Assembly (NCBI GenBank): GCA_026770585.1
Contig: MU646495.1
Coordinates: 294,705 to 311,721, forward strand
Direction of reading: 5' to 3'
Origin: Baffinella frigidus
Lineage: Eukaryota > Cryptophyceae > Cryptomonadales > Baffinellaceae
Length of the DNA stretch: 17,017 bases
Shown in pieces: positions 16,501 to 17,017 of this stretch. Within the stretch, counting starts at the first letter, position 1. Every line of letters begins with the position of its first letter. Made by a program: the position numbers and the translations under genes. The notes beneath the pieces are model-generated. The model searched no databases, was not told the DNA's origin, and worked only from the letters and a program-made list of their open reading frames with translations.

Positions 16501-16862
16501 TCTCTAAACCCGCCGCGAGGTTCAACCCAAACCTTAAACCCTAAACCCTGAACCCTCAACCCTCAACCATACACCCTAAACCCTACACCCTACACCCTAC
16601 ACCCTACACCATACAACCTACACCCTACACCCTACACCCTACACCCTAAACCCTAAACCCTACACCCCAAACCCCAACCCCAACCCCCAAACCCCAAACC
16701 CTAAACCCCAACCCCACACTCTAAACCACAAACCCAAACCCCACTCCCCAAAACAGGTGAACCCAGATCTGCTGCGCAAGAAGGACCGAGGGCGCCCGGC
16801 CAAGGACCCAGACGCGGGGGTGTCTTCTGGGGGCAAGGATCTCGGGAAGACCTCGCATAAAG
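5537..16862 (+). CDS. SDA1: SDA1 homolog (SDAD1-like 60S ribosome-biogenesis factor), 12 exons, 3' end outside window
   Basis: SDA1 is a conserved nucleolar/nuclear protein of pre-60S ribosomal particles, needed for large-subunit maturation and export. The chained exons keep one reading frame and follow the family order from the N-terminal NUC130/3NT-like region onward: LQNL..RKDPEGY, FGELSVFLAQ, DLRMKMCEA, MMVELYKRRMWDDA, AIKFFLG, a Lys-rich linker, PNFTVIEQLHDAQ-EFAERLL, LISRVMA, VDFYDFAARYLTPHQ, VLAIVAQ, LTPPDQAVMLT, VVGMNAVREI, ITPELLSDL and VNPDLLRKKDRGRP. Intron phases: nine of eleven are phase 0, two are phase 1 (after 6821 and 8681). Introns are 402, 1246, 437, 799, 1272, 1117, 942, 1062, 906, 893 and 542 nt. 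Nine donors are GT, two are GC (after 9575 and 12129); all acceptors are AG. About 569 codons are visible. The acidic and basic C-terminal third of the family is not in the window. Identity is from memory of the family's conserved motifs; boundaries are inferred from frame plus homology. Confidence 0.92.
5662..5767 (+). repeat. GC-rich minisatellite in the 5' part of the SDA1 open frame
   Basis: Imperfect copies of CAGCAGATCCGCGGGACAG recur near 5671, 5707, 5732 and 5750. It either codes a Gln/Ser/Gly-rich linker or is a set of intron-tail copies in front of an unseen acceptor. Confidence 0.75.
6315..6485. mobile_element. MITE in SDA1 intron A, 4-bp duplication GTGG forms the donor site
   Basis: The arms CCACCAACCCTCACGGAAAG.. 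(6315-6350) and ..CCTTCCGTGGGGGTTGGTGG (6449-6485) are inverted repeats. The flanks are GTGG at 6311-6314 and 6486-6489. The centre has a perfect 22-bp palindrome at 6374-6395 (AGCCAGGCGAA/TTCGCCTGGCT). The left GTGG supplies the GT of the intron donor. Confidence 0.85.
6490..6610 (+). repeat. Dispersed repeat, inverted partner of 4677-4802
   Basis: It follows the MITE directly in SDA1 intron A. It lacks an 11-nt segment (AGCGTCAGCGC-like) present in the partner. The rest of the intron up to 6710 is unique sequence. Confidence 0.85.
6713..6821 (+). CDS. SDA1: SDA1 exon B
   Basis: It follows CAG at 6710-6712 and encodes VAINMMVELYKRRMW..DAHVVNT..ACFSRQTAVR plus one base. This is the family block (L.VMIELYRR.IW.DAKTVN..T.ACFS in animals). 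It begins in phase 0 and ends in phase 1 before donor GTGCGG. A donor-side copy of its last ~30 nt lies in the following intron at 6891-6924. The exon start (GTGGCCATCAAC) nearly repeats the start of the preceding intron (GTGGCCACCAAC). Confidence 0.92.
6825..7180 (+). repeat. GA microsatellite then long TCTA-type tetranucleotide array
   Basis: (GA)n at 6825-6888. A donor-side copy of exon B at 6891-6924 (CGCCAGACGGCTTTGCGCGGTG). Then (CTAT)n to about 7180, including a block of the octamer CTAGCTAT at about 7018-7092. Open frames here are repeat artefacts. Confidence 0.93.
7181..8060 (+). other. SDA1 intron B remainder, with two related hairpins
   Basis: No exon recognised. Two related hairpin units lie at about 7569-7605 (GCGGGCGTGCT/AGCACGCCGC) and 7682-7722 (CCGCGGGCGTG/CACGCCCGCGG), both followed by GAGAGGGA. 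A third small hairpin (TCGATAGGG/CCCTATCGA) lies at 7753-7789. The 3' end has AT-rich copies of ATCTAATAAATGTTGAT. Confidence 0.55.
8068..8156 (+). CDS. SDA1: SDA1 exon C
   Basis: It follows CAG at 8065-8067 and completes a Gly codon, then reads AAIKFFLGVDMPTEEGADED. This corresponds to the family's AAL.FFLGKDE block followed by an acidic linker (EEGADEDSDD). It ends on AAG in phase 0 before donor GTCCCC, immediately followed by TTTAGGG-type repeats. The donor deviates strongly from GTRAGT, so the exact 3' end is set by frame rather than by signal strength. Confidence 0.85.
8165..8590 (+). repeat. TTTAGGG tract, then CCCTAAA/ACCATAAA tract (SDA1 intron C)
   Basis: G-rich telomere-type units at 8165-8282 are followed by C-rich units at 8310-8590, an inverted arrangement inside one 437-nt intron. 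The RNA could fold on itself and bring the splice sites together. The array is degenerate. Confidence 0.85.
8594..8681 (+). CDS. SDA1: SDA1 exon D (Lys-rich linker)
   Basis: It follows ATACAG and encodes TPKKRIKVASLL, then a lysine run (KKHKKKKLKRLL) ending FEQ plus one base. SDA1 proteins have a basic Lys-rich stretch at exactly this place, between the FFLG block and the FNF.AI..IHDPQ block, and it probably contributes to nucleolar targeting. It ends in phase 1 at CAAG before GTCCGA. The codon use is GC-rich like the neighbouring exons and unlike the AT-containing repeats around it. Confidence 0.82.
8682..9340 (+). other. SDA1 intron D, unique and low-copy repeats
   Basis: It contains several copies of CTCATAACCTTAC and CTACCACAGGG, two of TTCGCTAGGC (8867, 8964) and a small palindrome CGATGCAC..GTGCATCG at 9133-9152. 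No exon recognised. Confidence 0.5.
9345..9800 (+). repeat. CCCTAAA telomere-type arrays flanking exon E
   Basis: Regular (CCCTAAA)n at about 9372-9470 abuts the acceptor of exon E. More degenerate units (CCCGAAA, CCCTAAA, CCATAAA) follow its donor at 9590-9800. Confidence 0.93.
9481..9575 (+). CDS. SDA1: SDA1 exon E, followed by a GC donor
   Basis: The acceptor CCAG lies directly after a run of CCCTAAA repeats. The exon completes a Gly codon, then reads KEDERIRIEGKKGKKKDKP and NFTVIEQLHDAQ, matching the family block with F..I..IHDPQ just before DFAEKLL. The next exon supplies EFAERLL, so the exon must end at CAG 9573-9575, which makes the donor GCACCG (GC-AG intron). Two donor-side copies of GACGCCCAGG lie downstream at about 9808-9823 and 10112-10130. 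Confidence 0.85.
9880..10105 (+). repeat. TGTAGGG telomere-variant array in SDA1 intron E
   Basis: Tandem GGTGTAGGGTGTAGGG with some TTTGGGG-like units. It is bounded on both sides by donor-side copies of exon E (about 9808-9823 and 10112-10130). Confidence 0.92.
10163..10258 (+). repeat. ~31-nt tandem repeat, three units
   Basis: GCTGAGGGCATC followed by ..AAATCCCAG starts at about 10165, 10196 and 10228, in the intron upstream of the exon-F copy cluster. Confidence 0.75.
10278..10775 (+). pseudogene. SDA1: Four acceptor-side copies of SDA1 exon F
   Basis: Copies start at 10278 (~23 nt of exon), 10414 (~47 nt, acceptor AG changed to AA, in-frame TAG in place of the first of two Lys codons), 10612 (~29 nt, EVAERLL) and 10711 (~60 nt, EFAERMLSLLKKWFTALKF then a stop in telomere-type sequence). 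Intron segments such as CAGCACCCCGAGAGGTCCCATC (split over 10545-10570 and 10794-10815) are duplicated too. None continues into the LLMLELISR half. Confidence 0.93.
10848..10949 (+). CDS. SDA1: SDA1 exon F
   Basis: It follows TTCGCAG and encodes 34 codons, EFAERLLSLLKKWFTALKF then DHKLLMLELISRVMA, corresponding to the family's DFAEKLL.QL...ERFEVKMMLMNLISRLVG. It is phase 0 on both sides and the donor is GTACGC. It is flanked by four degenerate acceptor-side copies upstream and about five donor-side copies downstream. Only this copy contains both halves without a stop. Confidence 0.92.
10975..11172 (+). repeat. TCT/TCA and ATG/ATC trinucleotide arrays
   Basis: (TCATCT)n/(TTC)n at 10975-11020 and (ATG)n followed by (ATC)n at 11113-11172, an inverted microsatellite pair between donor-side exon copies. 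Confidence 0.9.
11060..11432 (+). pseudogene. SDA1: About five donor-side copies of SDA1 exon F
   Basis: They lie at about 11066-11106, 11220-11259, 11261-11285, 11353-11379 and 11391-11430. They repeat GAGCTGCTCATGCTCGAG and/or CTCATTTCTCGCGTTATGGC, each with a different donor hexamer (GTGAGC, GTCAGC, TTGACG, GTAAAC, GGCACG). None contains the EFAERLL half. The copies at 11066 and 11220 share the preceding AGTGATCCAACAGTCTATG. Confidence 0.92.
11731..11835. mobile_element. Degenerate MITE related to 14486-14625
   Basis: It shares the centre GCTTCAATATTACTAGT with the element at 14486. Imperfect inverted arms (TCAATGAAAATTACCACGTG against TAGTAAATTTCATTGCC read in reverse) surround it. The arms are too diverged to fix the ends. 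Confidence 0.6.
11995..12060 (+). repeat. CCCTCAA telomere-like tract before exon G
   Basis: (AACCCTC)n runs almost to the acceptor GCGCAG of exon G. Confidence 0.88.
12067..12129 (+). CDS. SDA1: SDA1 exon G, followed by a GC donor
   Basis: It follows GCGCAG and encodes 21 codons, VHRLVVVDFYDFAAR then YLTPHQ. This matches the family block H.L.L..FYPFLQRFLQPHQ. The next family residues (R-E-V-T) are supplied by the exon at 13072, so the boundary falls after CAG 12127-12129 and the donor is GCAAGC. That is a good match to the known GC-donor consensus. The donor edge is copied at about 12237-12270 and more weakly near 12380-12395. Confidence 0.9.
12230..12270 (+). pseudogene. SDA1: Donor-side copy of SDA1 exon G
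   Basis: CGCTACCTCACCCCCCATCA then GGCACGCCTCC repeats the end of exon G and its GC donor about 130 nt downstream. A weaker third relative (CACCAGGCAAGCTCC) is near 12383-12397. Confidence 0.88.
12385..12840 (+). repeat. Repeats of CAAGCTCCTAGGATCCG type plus TGTAGGG array (intron G)
   Basis: Units with CAAGCTCCTAGGATCCG, a GTGCAA/GGGGCAAA segment and CATTAATG/CATGAATG occur near 12390, 12613 and 12787. A TGTAGGG array at 12664-12732 sits between the last two. No exon recognised in this stretch. Confidence 0.78.
13072..13107 (+). CDS. SDA1: SDA1 exon H (36-nt micro-exon)
   Basis: It encodes only 12 residues, EDIHRVLAIVAQ, matching the family's REVTKILLFAAQ. It is preceded by GGGGGGCAG and followed by GTCCCG, with both ends in phase 0. 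It is short but fixed by homology on both sides: exon G ends in PHQ and exon I begins with the LTPPDQ block. Confidence 0.83.
13147..13350 (+). repeat. TTTGACCAC 9-mer array (six units) then C-rich CCCTC tract
   Basis: Six perfect 9-nt units at 13149-13207 are followed by a pyrimidine-rich CCCTCCCC/CCCTGCC tract to about 13350, in intron H. A short TTTGACCACTTTG also occurs at about 3116-3129, upstream of the exon at 3186. Confidence 0.92.
13482..13545 (+). repeat. (CT)n microsatellite
   Basis: Nearly pure CT dinucleotide run in SDA1 intron H. Confidence 0.95.
13754..14061 (+). pseudogene. SDA1: Acceptor-side copies of SDA1 exon I with repeated intron tails
   Basis: The copy at 13860-13928 preserves 22 codons (SVTDLTPPDQAVMLTAMIAD then RF) and then reads TGA; its acceptor AG has become GG. 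The copy at 14028-14061 has an intact CAG but diverges after LTPTDN. Related intron-tail units with ACTAAACGCAC or ACTAACCGCAC (a possible branch-point sequence) followed by pyrimidines occur at about 13765, 13798, 13835 and 14000. Confidence 0.9.
13939..13990. repeat. Inverted repeat of a self-complementary 16-mer
   Basis: AAGGGGGTCGCGACCCCC (13939-13956) and GGGGTCGCGACCCCCTT (13974-13990). Each arm is itself palindromic around TCGCGA. It sits between two copies of the exon I head. Confidence 0.85.
14085..14440 (+). repeat. CCCTAAA-type tracts flanking exon I
   Basis: Degenerate AACCCGC/AACCCTC units at 14085-14165 lead into the acceptor. Regular CCCTAAA then CCCCAAA units at 14320-14420 follow the exon. 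Confidence 0.9.
14170..14253 (+). CDS. SDA1: SDA1 exon I
   Basis: It follows AAACAG, itself at the end of a CCCTAAA-like tract. It encodes 28 codons, SVTDLTPPDQAVMLTAM then IADRFISDKSK, matching the family's HHLVPPEIIQSLL.TVANNFVTDK. It ends in phase 0 before GTCACC. Two incomplete acceptor-side copies precede it at 13860-13928 (stop right after ..ADRF) and 14028-14061. The family alignment length across this exon and the next has no gap. Confidence 0.88.
14486..14625. mobile_element. MITE, ~55-bp inverted repeats, 4-bp duplication GCGT
   Basis: TTATCCGGAGAACCC..CTTTCATTTCTGGCAACG..ATTACTACACA pairs with its near-perfect inverse ending CCGGATAA at 14625. It is flanked by GCGT at 14482-14485 and 14626-14629. 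The centre GCTTCAATATTACTAGT is shared with 11759-11775. Confidence 0.9.
14948..15159 (+). repeat. ~22-nt intron-tail unit in tandem before exon J, with one exon copy
   Basis: About seven to eight variants of CTAATTTCGGCGAAATNGTG occur at about 14948, 14971, 14992, 15011, 15059, 15081, 15111 and 15132. The last leads straight into the acceptor of exon J. The fourth leads into the exon copy at 15034-15058. CTAAT may be the branch-point sequence. Confidence 0.9.
15160..15213 (+). CDS. SDA1: SDA1 exon J
   Basis: It follows GTGTGCAG and encodes 18 codons, DHAIVVGMNAVREILKRQ, matching the family's GEVMTVGINAIKEI. It is phase 0 on both sides and the donor is GTGCAA. The intron tail in front of it is a tandem array of a roughly 22-nt unit. 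An acceptor-side copy at 15034-15058 reads DYAMVVDIN and then hits a stop. Confidence 0.88.
15301..15612 (+). repeat. Dispersed repeats in SDA1 intron J
   Basis: 15354-15450 is the second copy of the repeat at 1862-1955. GAATGCGATGCTGGC..GATTCCAG at 15301-15335 recurs as GAATGCTATGCTGGC..GATTCCAG at 15566-15599. The rest of the intron up to 15990 is unique. The 152-codon open frame at 15492-15950 lies inside the intron and is not supported as a gene. Confidence 0.7.
16002..16053. repeat. 52-bp near-perfect hairpin
   Basis: GGAGTGGGTCGCGTAACTCT and its inverse with two mismatches, separated by GAAT, about 50 nt before the acceptor of exon K. Confidence 0.88.
16107..16214 (+). CDS. SDA1: SDA1 exon K
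   Basis: It is preceded by a good polypyrimidine tract (CTCTCCCTCTCTCGTGCAG). It encodes 36 codons including PMGITPELLSDLVDYAGHRD and KAVHNAARSLLKTLRE, matching the family's C.LAMTEELLQDL..YK.HKDK.VMM.AR.LI...R. It ends in phase 0 before GTGCGC. Its last ~60 nt plus the first ~15 nt of the intron are copied downstream at 16303-16376. Confidence 0.92.
16303..16376 (+). pseudogene. SDA1: Donor-side copy of SDA1 exon K
   Basis: GACAAGGCTGTGCATAACGC through ACCCTGCGCGAG, then GTGCGCGTCCCTCC, repeats the last ~60 nt of exon K and the beginning of its intron about 144 nt downstream. The copy is nearly identical, so it is recent. Confidence 0.93.
16410..16750 (+). repeat. CCCTAAA, CCCTACA and CCCCAAA tracts before exon L
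   Basis: Successive blocks: degenerate CCCTAAA-like (16420-16560), CCCTACA (16563-16650, the complement of TGTAGGG), then CCCCAAA to the acceptor AAAACAG at 16750-16756. Confidence 0.92.
16757..16862 (+). CDS. SDA1: SDA1 exon L (last visible exon; 3' boundary tentative)
   Basis: It follows AAAACAG at the end of a long CCCTAAA/CCCCAAA tract. It begins VNPDLLRKKDRGRPAKD, matching the family's LNPQML.KKFRGKP. The frame stays open to a TAG at about 16897. I place the donor at AAAG|GTGCGG (16863), the same hexamer as the donor after exon B, but other donors are possible. Part of this exon (about 16793-16853) recurs at about 16966-17017 and runs off the window. Confidence 0.75.
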
Positions 16863-16965
16863 GTGCGGCCAGAACCGAGAAACGTGGGTGCGGATAGCGT
16901 TTCGAAATGTCCCTGGGGCATGGTTTTCGCGCTTGCGTTTCCATACTTTGTACCTAAGAGTCCCG

Positions 16966-17017
16966 TCAAGGACCTAGTCGCGGGGGTGTCTTCTGGGGGC
17001 AAGGATCTCGGGAAGAC
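16966..17017 (+). pseudogene. SDA1: Donor-side copy of SDA1 exon L (cut by window end)
   Basis: AAGGACCTAGTCGCGGGGGT then GTCTTCTGGGGGCAAGGATC repeats about 16799-16853 with few changes and continues to the last base. Whether it carries the donor cannot be seen here. Confidence 0.85.

Overview
This is nuclear DNA from a microbial eukaryote, not a prokaryote. Coding sequence is split into short GC-rich exons (36 to 109 nt, apart from the first exon of the second gene and the last exon of the first). Introns run from about 400 to 1300 nt and are packed with plant-type telomere-like repeats (CCCTAAA / TTTAGGG and the variant TGTAGGG), microsatellites and small inverted-repeat transposons. This telomere type with bloated, repeat-filled introns would suit an alga of the chromerid/dinoflagellate kind or another TTTAGGG lineage. 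I cannot fix the species from the window.

Layout, all on the + strand. (1) Positions 1-4429 hold the 3' part of an unidentified gene. Recognisable exons are 98-159, 1103-1167, 3186-3293 and a long low-complexity terminal exon 3866-4429 ending in TAA. (2) Positions 4430 to about 5480 are intergenic, occupied by nested inverted-repeat elements. (3) From about 5537 to beyond the right edge lies a gene for SDA1 (human SDAD1), the conserved nucleolar factor of 60S ribosomal-subunit maturation. Twelve exons (named A-L here) can be chained in frame by conserved protein sequence: about 5537-6310, 6713-6821, 8068-8156, 8594-8681, 9481-9575, 10848-10949, 12067-12129, 13072-13107, 14170-14253, 15160-15213, 16107-16214 and 16757 to about 16862. 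The C-terminal part lies past the window.

The striking feature is how the introns are built. Around many exons of both genes there are extra, partial copies of the exon edge. Copies upstream of an exon carry the end of the intron plus the start of the exon (acceptor side). Copies downstream carry the end of the exon plus the start of the intron (donor side). The clearest cluster surrounds the exon at 10848-10949, with four acceptor-side and about five donor-side copies. Every copy therefore sits inside an intron as a decoy splice site. This looks like intron growth by repeated tandem duplication across splice junctions. At least two different telomere-like repeat variants and several small transposon families, three members of which show perfect 4-bp target duplications, fill the rest. 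No tRNA, rRNA, CRISPR array or prokaryotic operon was seen.
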